Below, piece after piece: positions 52,166-63,002 of a stretch of 64,000 nucleotides of DNA. The DNA is from Spirochaeta thermophila DSM 6578 (GTDB lineage: Bacteria; Spirochaetota; Spirochaetia; Winmispirales; Winmispiraceae). Below the pieces are notes generated by a model. It was not told the origin of the DNA. It saw nothing but the letters and a program-made list of their open reading frames with translations, and did no database searches. The stretch's first letter is position 1. Each line of letters opens with the position of its first letter. A program made the translations under genes and the position numbers. The stretch covers positions 1,178,001 through 1,242,000 of the forward strand of contig NC_017583.1 of the NCBI RefSeq assembly GCF_000184345.1. Reading direction: 5' to 3'.

Positions 52166-53110
52166 ATGGTGAGATGCTGGGGGGTGAGGGGATCTCTTCC
52201 CACCCCTCTCGCCCCTGAAACCGTCAGGGAGAAGATAGCCGCCGTGATCTCTCGTGCCTCCTCCGAAGACATGCGCTCGATGGAGGCGAAGGAACGTTTC
52301 CTCGCCTCCCTTCCTCAGTGGCTTTTCGGTACATGGGGGGGGAATACCGCATGTGTGGAGGTGAGATCCGGTGCCGATATCCTCCTCTTCGATGCCGGTT
52401 CGGGGATCCGGGATTTCGCCACCGAGATCATGAGGAGGCCCCGGAAGCAGCGGGAGTATCATCTGTTCTTTTCTCATTTCCACTGGGATCACATCATCGG
52501 TCTCCCGTTCTTCACCCCTCTCTACGATCCCGGGGTGCGGGTGTGTCTCTATTCTCCTGTACGTCGTTTCCGGGAGTATCTGGAGGTTCTCATGAGCCCG
52601 CCATTCTTCCCGGTGACCATGGAGGCGATGAGGGCGGACAAGGAGTTCATCGTGCTGGAGGAGGACGTGCCGTATCGGGTGGGTCGCGGGTTCGTGACCC
52701 CCATTCCCATGACGCATCCCGGAGGCAGCTATGCCTACAGGATCGAGAAAGGGGGAAAGGCGGTACTCTACGCCACGGATGTGGAACTGGCGGATGAGGA
52801 CTTCCTCCCGACCCCGGAGAACCGGAGGAGATTCTCCGGGGTGGATCTCCTCATCATCGACAGTCAGTATACCCTTGGTGAGGCGATAGAGAAGATCAAC
52901 TGGGGGCATTCCTCGTTCACCCTTGTGGTGGATTTTGCGGTTCGTTGGAAGATCCCGCGCGTACTCCTCTTCCATCATGAGCCCCTCTACGACGACAAGT
53001 TCCTCTTCCACAACTGTGAAGCCGCCAGGGAGTATGCGGCCCATCAGGGGGGCGATCTGGATATTCGGCTTGCCCAGGAGGGGGAAATCCATTATGTTTC
53101 TGTTGAATGA
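52166..53110 (+). CDS. Metallo-beta-lactamase-fold hydrolase
   Basis: 314 residues. RCWGVRGSLPTP is the start typical of the phosphodiesterase-like subgroup. WGGNTACVEV and the metal motif FFSHFHWDHIIG (HxHxDH) follow, with the Asp of YATDVE and a late FHHEP. A second, helical insertion (about 26-55) is unusual. Substrate unknown; ring-opening or cyclic-nucleotide phosphodiesterases are related. ATG 52166 suits the family; GTG 52136 would overlap the previous gene. Confidence 0.85.
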   Translation: MVRCWGVRGSLPTPLAPETVREKIAAVISRASSEDMRSMEAKERFLASLPQWLFGTWGGNTACVEVRSGADILLFDAGSGIRDFATEIMRRPRKQREYHLFFSHFHWDHIIGLPFFTPLYDPGVRVCLYSPVRRFREYLEVLMSPPFFPVTMEAMRADKEFIVLEEDVPYRVGRGFVTPIPMTHPGGSYAYRIEKGGKAVLYATDVELADEDFLPTPENRRRFSGVDLLIIDSQYTLGEAIEKINWGHSSFTLVVDFAVRWKIPRVLLFHHEPLYDDKFLFHNCEAAREYAAHQGGDLDIRLAQEGEIHYVSVE

Positions 53111-53285
53111 TAAAGAACGTCTCGCACTGTATATTTTATTGAGGAGACATGAAGAGGAACTGGATCCCGTGCTCTCCCGTGTGAAGCACAGGATGGAGAA
53201 GTGGCTCTTCGAGCGGTTATCCATCGAAGAGATGAGCGATGTCGAAAGAGTCTACCTTGCACTGAAAGAGGGGGAACAATTATGA
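53094..53285 (+). CDS. Small helical protein, unknown
   Basis: 63 residues: MFLLNDKERLALYILLRRHE, then KHRMEKWLFERLSIEEMSDV and ERVYLALKEGEQL. Predicted all-helical and charged. A clear AGGAGGGGG ribosome site lies 9 nt before ATG 53094. It overlaps the preceding gene by 17 nt and the next by 4 nt, so it is embedded in the operon. No family recognised. Confidence 0.65.
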   Translation: MFLLNDKERLALYILLRRHEEELDPVLSRVKHRMEKWLFERLSIEEMSDVERVYLALKEGEQL

Positions 53286-56200
53286 AACAGTATGTCAGGA
53301 CCGTCACGCTCCTCATCCTCTGCAGCGGTCTTGCGCTGGTGGGCCAATATGTGCCCTCTCCTCTTGGAGAGTCGTTCTCCGTGTTCTCCTCTCCCGTCCT
53401 GGTGGGAACGGATGCGCTCCTCCTCTCGGGGGACCTCCCCTCAACCGGCATGGTGAACCCGGCCGCGGGGGCGGGAGAACAGCGCACCACCCTGGAGCTT
53501 GGCTATACCGGGGGGATCTCTTCCGAGAACGGCTATGCGCTTCATGGTTTCTCTCTGGGGATGGCCTTTCCTACACGATATGGTGTCTTCTCGCCGGCCC
53601 TCATGTACGTGGGCTCCGGTATGGATGAGATACCGGTGGGATCGACGTTCGGCGTGTCCCTCACCGCGGCAAAGGACGTGTTCGAGGATGTGTGGGTGGG
53701 GATGGGACTCAGAGTCCTCTTCGGCAATGCGGACCGTTACGACGTGGGAGCAGGGGGCGATCTCGGGGCGCTTTTCCTCCTCCAACAGGTGGGGCTCTTC
53801 AAGGATGCGAGGCTCGGAGTCACCTTGGCCGGACTCGGCAAGGGGTATTCGCCTTCTACTGATATCGCAGCGTTTCCCCCTCTCTTTACGCCGGGGATCA
53901 CCTTCGACGGGCTCCTCTTCGATGGATCGATGGCTTCTCTGCGGGTGGGCGCAGGACTCTCTTTCCCCTCCTTTCAGAATGCGATTCTCAAGACCGGCTT
54001 CCGACTTGGTCTCGGCGAGGTGGTGGAGATCTACACGGGATACGTGGTGAATGCCCGGGAATGGCTCGACGAGGATGTCCCTCTTCAGCATGTGTACCCC
54101 TCGATCTCGGTGGGGGCGAGCTTCCCTGTCGAGCTCCAGCAGTCGAAGGGACTCCTGGCGGAACAGGGGTGGACGAAGAGCGAGCTCAGGCCGCGGTTCG
54201 CCCTCGCCCCGCTCAACCGGGGACTCTGGCTTTTCTCCGGAGGGGTGAACGTACCGCTCGGGGTGATCGACAGGAATCCCCCGAAGGTCGAGATCTCGTA
54301 TCCTGAGAACCCCTACATCTCTCCGAACAACGACGGAGTCCAGGACGAGCTCCTCCTCCCGCTCTCCATCACGGATGAGCGTTTCGTGATGGGGTATACG
54401 CTCGTGGTCGAGGATGAACAGGGATCCGAAGTCCGCAGAATAGAGAACAAGGAAGTACGCCCCACCGAACGAGACGTGAAGACCTTTTTCAAGGAACTCG
54501 TGAGGCCCAAATCGGGCATCCCGGTTCCGGAGAGTCTGAGATGGGACGGGTTCGGCGAGAGCGGAGGGGTGGTCCCCGATGGGACGTACTTCGTGCACCT
54601 CGAGGCATGGGACGACAACGGGAACACCATCTCCACCGAGCCCTACAGAGTGGTGGTGGACGCCACGCCGCCCCGTGTGGACGTGAAGGTAGCGAGTGAG
54701 GATGCGAAGATCTTCTCCCCGAACGGCGACGGGTTCAAGGACGAGGTGGAGATCGTCCAGGAAGGCTCTGTCGAGGAACGCTGGGAAGGCCGTATCCTCA
54801 CCCAGAAAGGGGAGGTGGTGCGACGCTTCGAGTGGAAGGATGCAGCCCCCCAGACCATCGTGTGGGATGGAAAGGACGACGAGGGGACCCTGTGTCCGGA
54901 TGGTGTCTACTCCTATGAGATCGCTGCGAAGGACAGGGCCGGAAATGCCGTGAAGGCCACCATCACGAACCTCGTGATAAGTACCGAGCCGACTCCCGTG
55001 GCCCTCAAAGTGGACGCTGCCTATTTCTCTCCGAACGGGGACGGGGTGAAGGATGTGATCCGTTTCGAGCTCGATGTTCCTGTGAAGCGAGGTATCGTGA
55101 GGTGGTCGCTCCAGATCGTGGAGATTCCATCCAGGAACACGGTGTACAGACGGGAAGGCACCGATGTTCCTCCTGCCTCGTTTGTCTTCGATGGCAAGAC
55201 CGCCGACGGAAGGGTGCTCCCCGAAGGCGAATACCAGGCCCTCCTCATGGTCGAATATCAGAACGGCAACCGCCCCGAGGCGGGAACGCCCACGTTCGTA
55301 CTCGATGTCACGCCTCCCTCTGTGATGGTGGAAATCCCCGACCCCATCTTCTCTCCAAACGGTGACGGGAGAAAGGACACGCTCCCCATCATCCACAAGA
55401 ATGCCACGAAGGATCCTGTCTGGGAGGCCTCGATCCATAGGGAGGATGGTGTTCTCGTGCGTACCTTCTCCTGGCAGAACGGTCTGCCCGAGCGGTTCGA
55501 GTGGGACGGTCGTACCGAGGGCACGGGTCTTGCGCTCGATGGACGTTACTACTATCTCGTTGAAGCCACCGACCAGGCCGGCAACTCCTTCACCTCCGAG
55601 CGGGTCTTTTTCACGCTCTCCACGGAGCAGACACCGGTCCTCCTCTCGGTGAACTATGACATCTTCTCTCCCAACGGCGACGGCCGACGGGACAGCCTCA
55701 TCTTCTATCCTCAGATAAAGGAGACCTCCCTCCTCAGGAGCTATACGCTGAAGGTGCTCTCAGAGAAGGGGGAGGTGGTTCGGAGTTTCACCGGGGGAAA
55801 CAGAATACCCGAACAGATCGTCTGGAACGGCAGGAATGAAAAGGGAGAGACGGTTCCCGATGGAGGGTACACTGCGGAACTGACCGCTGAGTTTACCAAT
55901 GGGAACATTGCATCGGCCAAGGTCTCTCGCTTCGTGGTGGACACGAAGGCGCCCGCGCTCACCTTCACGGTGGAGAATCGCATCTTCTCACCCAACGGGG
56001 ACGGCAAGAAGGATGCGTGTATCTTCAGACAGAGCTCCCCTGACAGTGCGGTGTGGGTGGCCCACATCCGTGATACACAGGGGAAGATACTCAGAGAGTT
56101 CCGATGGGAGGGGACTGTCACCGACCTCCTCTGGGATGGCACCGATAGCGCGGGGAACAAGGTGAAGGACGGGACCTACACGTACCTCCTCACAGGAAGG

Positions 56201-57295
56201 GATGCTGCGGAGAACGAGGTGGTGCGGAAGGTGGACGAGATCGTTCTCGACACCCGACCGGTGAGGGTCTTCCTCACGGTGACCCACCCGGCCTTCTCCC
56301 CCAACGGTGACGGCAACCTGGACGTCCAGCCGATCAAGGTCTATACCTCACCCTCGGATGGGATCGAGGAGTGGACCCTGGAATTCGTGAGAGACGGAAA
56401 GGTGGAGAAGCGACTGTCCGGGAAGGAGATCGCCTCGGAGTACTCCCTCAACTGGGACGGCAGGAGCGATGCGGGTGACTACCGGGAAGGCACCTATGTG
56501 GTTCGTTATACGGTGAAATACCTCCGGGGTGATGAGATGACGGTGGAATCGTCGCCCTTCGTGCTCGATGTGCAGCCTCCGGAACTGTCGATATCCCTCT
56601 CCCCGACGCCCTTCTCCCCCGACAATGACGGTGTGGACGATGAGCTCGCCATCTCCATCCGAGCCCGTGACCTGACCGGGATTCAGACGTGGGAGATCGT
56701 GATCACGGATCCGTATGGGAATCCCTTCACCCGGTTCGGAGGGCAGGGCTCTCCCGCTCCACAGATCATCTGGGACGGCCGATCCCTCTCCGGGGAACTC
56801 GTCTCCTCGGCAGAAGACTATCCCCTCATCTTTACCGCGACCGATAGGGTCGGAAATACCGCCCGGTTCGAAACCAAGGTGAGCGTGGATGTCCTTGTGA
56901 TACGGGAAGGTGACAAACTCAAGATCAAGATCTCGAGCATCCACTTCCCACCGAACAAGGCGGACCTCATCTTGGATGAGAGCGAGGAAGGTCGGAAGAA
57001 CCGCGCGATCATCGAGCGGCTCGTTCAGATCTTCACCAAGTACCGGCGGTACAAGATCAGGATCGAGGGACATGCCGTGAACCTCTCCGGTACCGAGCGT
57101 GAGGAACGGGAAGAGCTCGTTCCCCTCTCCCTCGCCCGTGCCGAGGCTGTCAAGCAGGCCCTGGTGGCCATGGGGCTCGACCCGGGGAGGATTACCACCG
57201 CCGGCATGGGGGGAAGGTTCCCCATCGTACCCCATACGGACGAAAAGAACAGATGGAAGAACAGAAGGGTGGAGTTCATCCTTCTCAAGGAATAG
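53282..57295 (+). CDS. Large outer-membrane protein: barrel-like N-terminus, Ig/FlgD-like repeats, C-terminal OmpA domain
   Basis: 1337 residues. A signal peptide (LLILCSGLALVGQ) leads a beta-rich region (about 40-330; GMVNPAAGAGEQRTTLELGY) like PorV/UPF0164-type outer-membrane barrels. Eight copies of a motif F/ISPNGDG..D follow, spaced about 104-132 residues (nucleotides near 54318, 54715, 55027, 55350, 55668, 55987, 56297, 56615). Each starts an Ig-like (FlgD-type) unit with W(D/N)G(R/K). The C-terminus (IKISSIHFPPNKADLIL to NRRVEFILL) is an OmpA peptidoglycan-binding domain with IEGHA. It would link outer membrane and cell wall (inference). Confidence 0.85.
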   Translation: MKQYVRTVTLLILCSGLALVGQYVPSPLGESFSVFSSPVLVGTDALLLSGDLPSTGMVNPAAGAGEQRTTLELGYTGGISSENGYALHGFSLGMAFPTRYGVFSPALMYVGSGMDEIPVGSTFGVSLTAAKDVFEDVWVGMGLRVLFGNADRYDVGAGGDLGALFLLQQVGLFKDARLGVTLAGLGKGYSPSTDIAAFPPLFTPGITFDGLLFDGSMASLRVGAGLSFPSFQNAILKTGFRLGLGEVVEIYTGYVVNAREWLDEDVPLQHVYPSISVGASFPVELQQSKGLLAEQGWTKSELRPRFALAPLNRGLWLFSGGVNVPLGVIDRNPPKVEISYPENPYISPNNDGVQDELLLPLSITDERFVMGYTLVVEDEQGSEVRRIENKEVRPTERDVKTFFKELVRPKSGIPVPESLRWDGFGESGGVVPDGTYFVHLEAWDDNGNTISTEPYRVVVDATPPRVDVKVASEDAKIFSPNGDGFKDEVEIVQEGSVEERWEGRILTQKGEVVRRFEWKDAAPQTIVWDGKDDEGTLCPDGVYSYEIAAKDRAGNAVKATITNLVISTEPTPVALKVDAAYFSPNGDGVKDVIRFELDVPVKRGIVRWSLQIVEIPSRNTVYRREGTDVPPASFVFDGKTADGRVLPEGEYQALLMVEYQNGNRPEAGTPTFVLDVTPPSVMVEIPDPIFSPNGDGRKDTLPIIHKNATKDPVWEASIHREDGVLVRTFSWQNGLPERFEWDGRTEGTGLALDGRYYYLVEATDQAGNSFTSERVFFTLSTEQTPVLLSVNYDIFSPNGDGRRDSLIFYPQIKETSLLRSYTLKVLSEKGEVVRSFTGGNRIPEQIVWNGRNEKGETVPDGGYTAELTAEFTNGNIASAKVSRFVVDTKAPALTFTVENRIFSPNGDGKKDACIFRQSSPDSAVWVAHIRDTQGKILREFRWEGTVTDLLWDGTDSAGNKVKDGTYTYLLTGRDAAENEVVRKVDEIVLDTRPVRVFLTVTHPAFSPNGDGNLDVQPIKVYTSPSDGIEEWTLEFVRDGKVEKRLSGKEIASEYSLNWDGRSDAGDYREGTYVVRYTVKYLRGDEMTVESSPFVLDVQPPELSISLSPTPFSPDNDGVDDELAISIRARDLTGIQTWEIVITDPYGNPFTRFGGQGSPAPQIIWDGRSLSGELVSSAEDYPLIFTATDRVGNTARFETKVSVDVLVIREGDKLKIKISSIHFPPNKADLILDESEEGRKNRAIIERLVQIFTKYRRYKIRIEGHAVNLSGTEREEREELVPLSLARAEAVKQALVAMGLDPGRITTAGMGGRFPIVPHTDEKNRWKNRRVEFILLKE

Positions 57296-57331
57296 CGTGG
57301 TGAGGCACCGAAGGGATGAAATGAGGGATGC

Positions 57332-58375
57332 ATGAAGAGAACCGTGAGAAGTTTCCTCCGCTCGGTAGGTCTGATGCTCCTTTTCGTGATGATCCTGCTT
57401 CTCGTGGTGGGGGGAGGGGCGATATACCTCTCCCTCCCCACCACTCGGGATGATACCTCCTCTTCACTCTTCATCGTGTATCGAGGCGATACGGGCAAGA
57501 GTGTATCGACGCGCCTGGCGGATCAGGGCTACATACGCAGCGCGCTGGCGTTCGAACTCCTTCTCTATCTCACGAATACCGCCCATCGGATCAGGGCCGG
57601 GGGCTACCTTCTCTCTCCCTCCATGTCGCTCTTCCAGGTCCACGAGAAGCTGACATCTGGTGGGGAAACGTATGCACGCATCACGATCCCCGAGGGATGG
57701 ACGGCCTCGCGGATAGGGAGACTTTTGGAAAGAGAGGGGTTCGGTACAGAGGAGGCGTTCCTCCGTTTCATCGAGGATCCTGGCCTCATTGCGGAGCTGG
57801 GTGTGGATGCGACCACGCTGGAGGGATACCTTTTCCCTGAAACCTATTTTTTCTCGTATGGCACCTCGCAGAGAGAGATCGTGAAGGCTCTGGTGACAAC
57901 GTTCAAGAGACGTGTCACCCCGCTTTTGCCTGAAGGAGAGAGCATCTCTTCGTCCTGGTTCTATCGGCGTCTCATCCTCGCTTCGATCGTGGAACGGGAG
58001 TACAGGGACCCCGAGGAGGCCCCTCTCATCGCCTCGGTGTTCCTCAATCGTCTCGAGAGGTACATTCCTCTTGAGTCGTGCGCCACGGTGGAATACGTCC
58101 TCACGGAGGAACTTGGACAGCCGCCACGGAGCGTGCTCACCTATGACGATCTCCAGGTTGACTCCCCCTTCAATACGTACCGGCGGATGGGACTCCCTCC
58201 GCACCCCATCTCCAACCCCGGCCTTGTCGCCATCCGGGCGGCGCTCGAGCCGGCCAAGACCGACTATCTGTATTTCGTGTTGAAGGATCCGCAGAACGGC
58301 AGACATTATTTCTCCCGGTCGTTCGAAGAACACGTCGAGGCGAAGTACCTCTATCTCAAGCCCGTTTCACCCTAG
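57332..58375 (+). CDS. mltG: Endolytic transglycosylase MltG
   Basis: Cleaves nascent glycan strands near the inner membrane. 347 residues. A transmembrane anchor (about 11-34) and LysM-like region (VYRGDTGKSVSTRLADQG) precede the YceG catalytic domain: LEGYLFPETYFF, LASIVEREYRD with the catalytic Glu, and YDDLQVDSPFNTYRRMGLPP. Start ATG 57332 overlaps no gene. Upstream of dnaG by 17 nt. Confidence 0.94.
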   Translation: MKRTVRSFLRSVGLMLLFVMILLLVVGGGAIYLSLPTTRDDTSSSLFIVYRGDTGKSVSTRLADQGYIRSALAFELLLYLTNTAHRIRAGGYLLSPSMSLFQVHEKLTSGGETYARITIPEGWTASRIGRLLEREGFGTEEAFLRFIEDPGLIAELGVDATTLEGYLFPETYFFSYGTSQREIVKALVTTFKRRVTPLLPEGESISSSWFYRRLILASIVEREYRDPEEAPLIASVFLNRLERYIPLESCATVEYVLTEELGQPPRSVLTYDDLQVDSPFNTYRRMGLPPHPISNPGLVAIRAALEPAKTDYLYFVLKDPQNGRHYFSRSFEEHVEAKYLYLKPVSP

Positions 58376-58392
58376 GGTGATATCGAGAGACC

Positions 58393-60189
58393 ATGGCGAG
58401 AATACCGCAAGAGATCATCGAAGAAATCCAGAGAAGGGTGGATGTGCTCTCTCTGGTGGGGGAATACACTTCTCTTCGAAGAGCCGGCAACTCCTACATG
58501 GGGCTCTGTCCCTTCCATGCGGATTCCGATCCTTCCTTTTCCGTGGATCCCGAGAAAGGACTCTTCTATTGCTTCGGATGTCACAAAGGAGGCAATATCT
58601 TTCAGTTCGTGATGGAGGTGGAGCACTGTACGTTCTACGAGGCGGTGGAGCGACTTGCGGAGAGAGCCGGTGTCTCGATCACAGCGAAGGTCACACCTGA
58701 GGAAGAGGCCTCCTTCAAGAAGGAACGGGCGCTTCAGGATCTCAATCTCCGTCTCGTGGGCCTGTTCGAACATTTTCTCCATTCGAGGGAGGAGGGGAGA
58801 GCCGCGAGGGAGTATTGTGTTTCCCGAGGGATCGACCTCTCGTGGGCACGAGATACCTTTCACCTGGGGTACGCACCACACGACCCGTACTGGCTCTATC
58901 GCTTCCTCCGCAGGAAGGGATATTCGGAGGAGCTCCTCCATGTCTCCGGGCTCTTTTCAGCCAAGAGAGAGGGGTACGCCATATTCTCTCATAGACTCAT
59001 CTTCCCCATCTACGATGTGAGCGGGAAGGTCGTGGGATTCGGGGGAAGAGCGCTTCGTGAGGATCAGCAGCCCAAGTATCTGAATTCCCCGGAAACCTCT
59101 CTTTTCAAGAAGAAGAGACTCCTCTACGGGCTCCATCGGGCACTTCCGGAACTCAAAAAGACGAAGAAGGTGATCCTCGTGGAAGGGTATATCGATGTCC
59201 TCCTTCTCCACCAGCATGGTATCATGAACGTGGTCGCTCCCCTGGGAACGGCCTTTTCCCGAGAACAGGCGATTCAGTTGAAACGTTACGCCGATAGTAT
59301 TATCTTTTTCTTTGATGGTGACGCTGCCGGGGAACGAGCTGCCCAGCGTGCCGGGATGATATGTGAAGCAGTGGACTTCCCATGTAGGATGGTGGTACCA
59401 CCGCAGGGAGAGGATCCTGCATCCTTTCTCCAGAAAAAGGGAGCGGAAGAAGTACGGCAGATCCTTATGGAAGAGAAAGACGTGTTTCAGTGCCTCTTGG
59501 AAAGAAGAGTGAAAGAAGGTATACTGACGTCTTCCGAAACCGATATGCGTGAGTTCGTCACGTCCATGTTTTCATACATTCGTTCCGTTCAGAGCACCAT
59601 GAGGCGGGAACGGCTTCTGGAGGAAATGGCAGAATCGATGGGTGTCTCGTTGGGGGCCATAAAAGAGGATTTCGACCGCTTTCAATCGTCGGAGAGGAAC
59701 TCCGCTCCCTTGTCCACTACTATGGGTATGGGGAGGGATCGCAGGAGGACCACCGAGGTCTTCCTCTTCCAGGCTCTCTGCGCCCATCCGGAGTACTATA
59801 CCGTGGTGAGACCTCTCATCCAGGAGGACGCCCTGGAGGATGCCTCTGCAAAGGAGCTTTTTTTTGCGCTTGAGGAATGTCTGAGGGCGGGGACCATGGA
59901 TCGGCCGGATGCGGTGCTCGAACACGTGACCGACGAGAAGGCCCGGGAGCTCGCCTTGGAGGCCGTGTTCTCCGGGGAATTCGAGGTGCCTCTCGAGGCG
60001 GTGAGAGAGGCGGTGTTCAGATGGAGGGAACAGTGGCTCCACAGACGAAGAAGGGAGATAGAGCGAAAGATAGCCTTGTACGAGCGAGAGGGAGGGGATA
60101 TCCAGGAACTCCTTCTTGAAAAGATGTACCTCGACAAGGAACTCGAGAAATTGAGAGGGTATGAGCGATATGGAAAAACATCAGAATAA
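58393..60189 (+). CDS. dnaG: DNA primase
   Basis: 598 residues. N-terminal zinc finger [11 protein letters not shown] and [10 protein letters not shown]. The TOPRIM core has [10 protein letters not shown] and [13 protein letters not shown]. The C-terminal DnaB-binding domain is helical. Synthesises primers for replication. It forms the classical macromolecular-synthesis pair with rpoD, overlapping it by 29 nt. Confidence 0.97.
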   Translation: MARIPQEIIEEIQRRVDVLSLVGEYTSLRRAGNSYMGLCPFHADSDPSFSVDPEKGLFYCFGCHKGGNIFQFVMEVEHCTFYEAVERLAERAGVSITAKVTPEEEASFKKERALQDLNLRLVGLFEHFLHSREEGRAAREYCVSRGIDLSWARDTFHLGYAPHDPYWLYRFLRRKGYSEELLHVSGLFSAKREGYAIFSHRLIFPIYDVSGKVVGFGGRALREDQQPKYLNSPETSLFKKKRLLYGLHRALPELKKTKKVILVEGYIDVLLLHQHGIMNVVAPLGTAFSREQAIQLKRYADSIIFFFDGDAAGERAAQRAGMICEAVDFPCRMVVPPQGEDPASFLQKKGAEEVRQILMEEKDVFQCLLERRVKEGILTSSETDMREFVTSMFSYIRSVQSTMRRERLLEEMAESMGVSLGAIKEDFDRFQSSERNSAPLSTTMGMGRDRRRTTEVFLFQALCAHPEYYTVVRPLIQEDALEDASAKELFFALEECLRAGTMDRPDAVLEHVTDEKARELALEAVFSGEFEVPLEAVREAVFRWREQWLHRRRREIERKIALYEREGGDIQELLLEKMYLDKELEKLRGYERYGKTSE

Positions 60190-61912
60190 TACTCCATCCA
60201 CGACCATGCACCCTTCGGTTCAGAAACTCATAGAATATGGGAAGAGGAAGGGGATCCTCACATACGACGATCTTTCCGATTTCCTCCCGGAGGAGATCTC
60301 TGATTCCGAAGAGAAGATTCAGGAGGTGCTCGCTGTTCTGGAAGAGGCGCACATCCAGGTGGTGGAGGAGGATGATTCGGAAGGAGGAGAATCGAAGGCG
60401 AAGAACCGGCGAAGGGTGGTGATCACCGAACGAGAAGGGAGTACGGATGACCCCATACGGCTCTACCTCAGGGAAATAGGACGGGAGAACCTGCTCACCG
60501 CCGAAGAAGAGGTGTCCCTGTCCAAACAGATGGAGGAAGGGGAGAATATCATCAAAGAGGTGCTCAAGCACTCAGGTGTCCTCCTCTCCCTCTTCTACCA
60601 GGTCGCTCAGAAGATCTTTTCGAAAAAGAATCCCGAGGATCTGGGACTCACGAAGGAAGAACTTACCGAATATCTAGCTGAGAAAAAGCGTCTTCAGCAG
60701 GCGTACAGGGATTTCCTCAAGAAGATCGCCGTCTCCCTCAAACAATACCATGAGGAGAAGCGACGGCTCCTGCAGCGGGGAGTAAATATCCTTGAGCACG
60801 AGGAGTTCCTGAAGACAAGGGATAACCTTCTTCTGAAAGCCGCTGAGATCCCTCTCCAGCAAGAGGAGATACAGCAACTTCAGCAGAAGTTTCTCGATAC
60901 CGCGCGCAAGATAGAGGAATACCGACGGGAGCAGGAATCCATCGAACGCCGTCTCGGGGTGAAGGATGTCCGGGAACTGCGTCTGCTTGGCAGGGGGCTC
61001 GCCTCTGCCGATGAACGAAAGAGGATCGAAGAACGGCTCAATATGAGTGCTGAAGACATAAAAGAGACGATCCGCCAATTCCAACTCACTGAAAAGAAGC
61101 TCAAGGCCTTTGAGATCGAGTTTGAGGCCACCATCCCCCAGATCCTGGAGATGAGCAAAGAGATCGCGCGGGGACATCATCTGATGAAGACCGCGAAGGA
61201 CAAACTCATCCAGGCGAATCTCAGGTTGGTGGTGAGTATCGCAAAGAAATATACGAACAGGGGACTTCACTTCTTCGATCTGGTCCAAGAGGGAAACATC
61301 GGACTCATCAAGGCTGTGGAGAAGTTCGAATACAGAAAAGGCTACAAATTCTCCACCTATGCGACATGGTGGATCCGTCAGGCGATCACACGTTCGATTT
61401 CCGATCAGGCGAGAACCATCAGGGTACCGGTACACATGATCGAACAGATCAACAAGGTGCAGAGGGAGGCGCGACAGCTCATGCAAGTACTCGGTCGAGA
61501 ACCCACCGATGAGGAGATCGCCGACCGTCTGGGATGGCCTCTCAGCAGGGTGAAGTCGGTGAAGAACGTGGCTCGTGAGCCCATCTCCCTCGAGAGTCCC
61601 ATAGGGGAAGAGGAGGATTCGAGCGTGGGGGACTTCATCGAGGACAAGACGGCGGTCAATCCTTCCCATCAGACAGCCTATGCGCTCCTCCAGCAACAGA
61701 TCAAGGATGTCCTCGCAACTCTTCCTCCACGGGAACAGGAGGTGTTGAAGATGCGGTTCGGTCTGGAAGATGGTTACTCCCTCACCCTGGAAGAGGTGGG
61801 TCTGTACTTCAACGTCACCAGGGAGAGGATCAGACAGATAGAAGCGAAAGCCCTCCGGCGTCTCCGCCATCCAAAGAGGAGCCGCCGTCTCAAAGACTAT
61901 CTCGAAGAATAA
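60161..61912 (+). CDS. rpoD: Primary RNA polymerase sigma factor RpoD (sigma-70)
   Basis: 583 residues. Region 1.2 [16 protein letters not shown], a long non-conserved helical insert (about 140-330), region 2 [17 protein letters not shown] and [15 protein letters not shown], region 3, and region 4 [20 protein letters not shown]. Region 2.4/4.2 residues fit TTGACA/TATAAT recognition, consistent with the promoters in this window. Start ATG 60161 follows GAGAGGGT; ATG 60170 is an alternative. Confidence 0.97.
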   Translation: MSDMEKHQNNTPSTTMHPSVQKLIEYGKRKGILTYDDLSDFLPEEISDSEEKIQEVLAVLEEAHIQVVEEDDSEGGESKAKNRRRVVITEREGSTDDPIRLYLREIGRENLLTAEEEVSLSKQMEEGENIIKEVLKHSGVLLSLFYQVAQKIFSKKNPEDLGLTKEELTEYLAEKKRLQQAYRDFLKKIAVSLKQYHEEKRRLLQRGVNILEHEEFLKTRDNLLLKAAEIPLQQEEIQQLQQKFLDTARKIEEYRREQESIERRLGVKDVRELRLLGRGLASADERKRIEERLNMSAEDIKETIRQFQLTEKKLKAFEIEFEATIPQILEMSKEIARGHHLMKTAKDKLIQANLRLVVSIAKKYTNRGLHFFDLVQEGNIGLIKAVEKFEYRKGYKFSTYATWWIRQAITRSISDQARTIRVPVHMIEQINKVQREARQLMQVLGREPTDEEIADRLGWPLSRVKSVKNVAREPISLESPIGEEEDSSVGDFIEDKTAVNPSHQTAYALLQQQIKDVLATLPPREQEVLKMRFGLEDGYSLTLEEVGLYFNVTRERIRQIEAKALRRLRHPKRSRRLKDYLEE

Positions 61913-61933
61913 CCTTTGTATGGAGAGGTGGAC

Positions 61934-62989
61934 ATGAACATCACGGAAATCCTGAGCACACTCCAAGAGCTACAGACAGTTCTCAGTAAAAAGTTCAAGT
62001 TGCAAAAGGAAATGAAAGAACTTCCCCATACCCTTACCGCGAAGAAAGAGATGCTGGTTCGACTCAAGGAAGATTTCCTTCAGAAGAACCAGCGGTACGA
62101 ACAGGTGAAATCGAAAGTCAAGGAGCTCCGGGAACAGCTCGCCGAAGCCGAACAGAAACGGGCGGAGCTGGAGGCCCGGATGGAGTTCCTGCAAACCCAG
62201 CGGGAGTTCGAGGCGCAGGACAAAGAGATAAGGATGGCGGCGGAGAAGGAACAGCAGATCCGCAGGGATCTGCAACGCGAGGAGTCGAGGATGGAGGAGA
62301 TAAAGCAGGAACTCGAGCGGGAGAGATTGCTCATCGAGGAACAGGAGAAGGAGATCTCGAAGGAAGAAGAAGCAATCCAGTCCTCCCTACAGGAGAAGAT
62401 GAAAGTCCTGGAGGAACTCAAGAGAGAGGAAGAGAAGATCGGTCCCCTTCTGGATCCCGATATGGTGTTCAAATTCTCTCGAATCATCCAGAGCAAAGAG
62501 GGGGTCGGGATCGTTCCGGTGATCAAAGACGTGTGTCAAGGATGTTTCATGCTGCTTCCCCGGGAGTTCGTCAACAGGATACGTCGGGGAGAGGAGATCA
62601 TCTTCTGTCCCCATTGTTCCAGGATTCTCTTTTTCCAGGAGGTTCCGGAAGAGGTGCCCCAAGTGGAAGAGGAGGAGGAGGAGTCCTTCGGTGAGCTTTC
62701 GGATCTTGTGGACGAGGATGAGCTTTTTGAAGATGATCTGATCGACGACGAGGACTCCATCGACTTTCTCGGAGAGGAGGAGGAAGAAGGAGAAACCATC
62801 GCGCCTTCGACCCTCCTCAAGCACAAGGAAGCACCCGAGGAAGAGATTGAAGAAGATCTGGACGAGGAAGATCTGGATCATCCACTCGAGGAGGAAGATA
62901 TCGATATCGAGGATGAGGTGGACGAGTTGGAAGAAGAGGAGGAAGAGGAGGAGATCGACGAAGATATTGACGAATATGACGAAGACTGA
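61934..62989 (+). CDS. Coiled-coil zinc-ribbon protein with a very acidic tail
   Basis: 351 residues. Residues about 10-165 form a long coiled coil (KEMKELPHTLTAKKEMLVRL). A C4 zinc ribbon follows (CQGCFML and CPHCSR). The last about 120 residues are dominated by Glu/Asp (EEEDIDIEDEVDELEEE). The N-terminal part matches the C4-type zinc-ribbon/coiled-coil family (CdsZ-like). The tail is much longer than usual. ATG 61934 has a GGAGAGGT site; it may be co-transcribed with rpoD and precedes rnpB. Confidence 0.85.
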   Translation: MNITEILSTLQELQTVLSKKFKLQKEMKELPHTLTAKKEMLVRLKEDFLQKNQRYEQVKSKVKELREQLAEAEQKRAELEARMEFLQTQREFEAQDKEIRMAAEKEQQIRRDLQREESRMEEIKQELERERLLIEEQEKEISKEEEAIQSSLQEKMKVLEELKREEEKIGPLLDPDMVFKFSRIIQSKEGVGIVPVIKDVCQGCFMLLPREFVNRIRRGEEIIFCPHCSRILFFQEVPEEVPQVEEEEEESFGELSDLVDEDELFEDDLIDDEDSIDFLGEEEEEGETIAPSTLLKHKEAPEEEIEEDLDEEDLDHPLEEEDIDIEDEVDELEEEEEEEEIDEDIDEYDED

Positions 62990-63002
62990 GCACATTGTAT
63001 AG

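Noticed and set aside
53441-55438. 665-codon minus-strand frame opposite the large envelope protein
   Set aside because: The periodic Asp/His/Arg pattern simply mirrors the SPNGDG repeats on the + strand.
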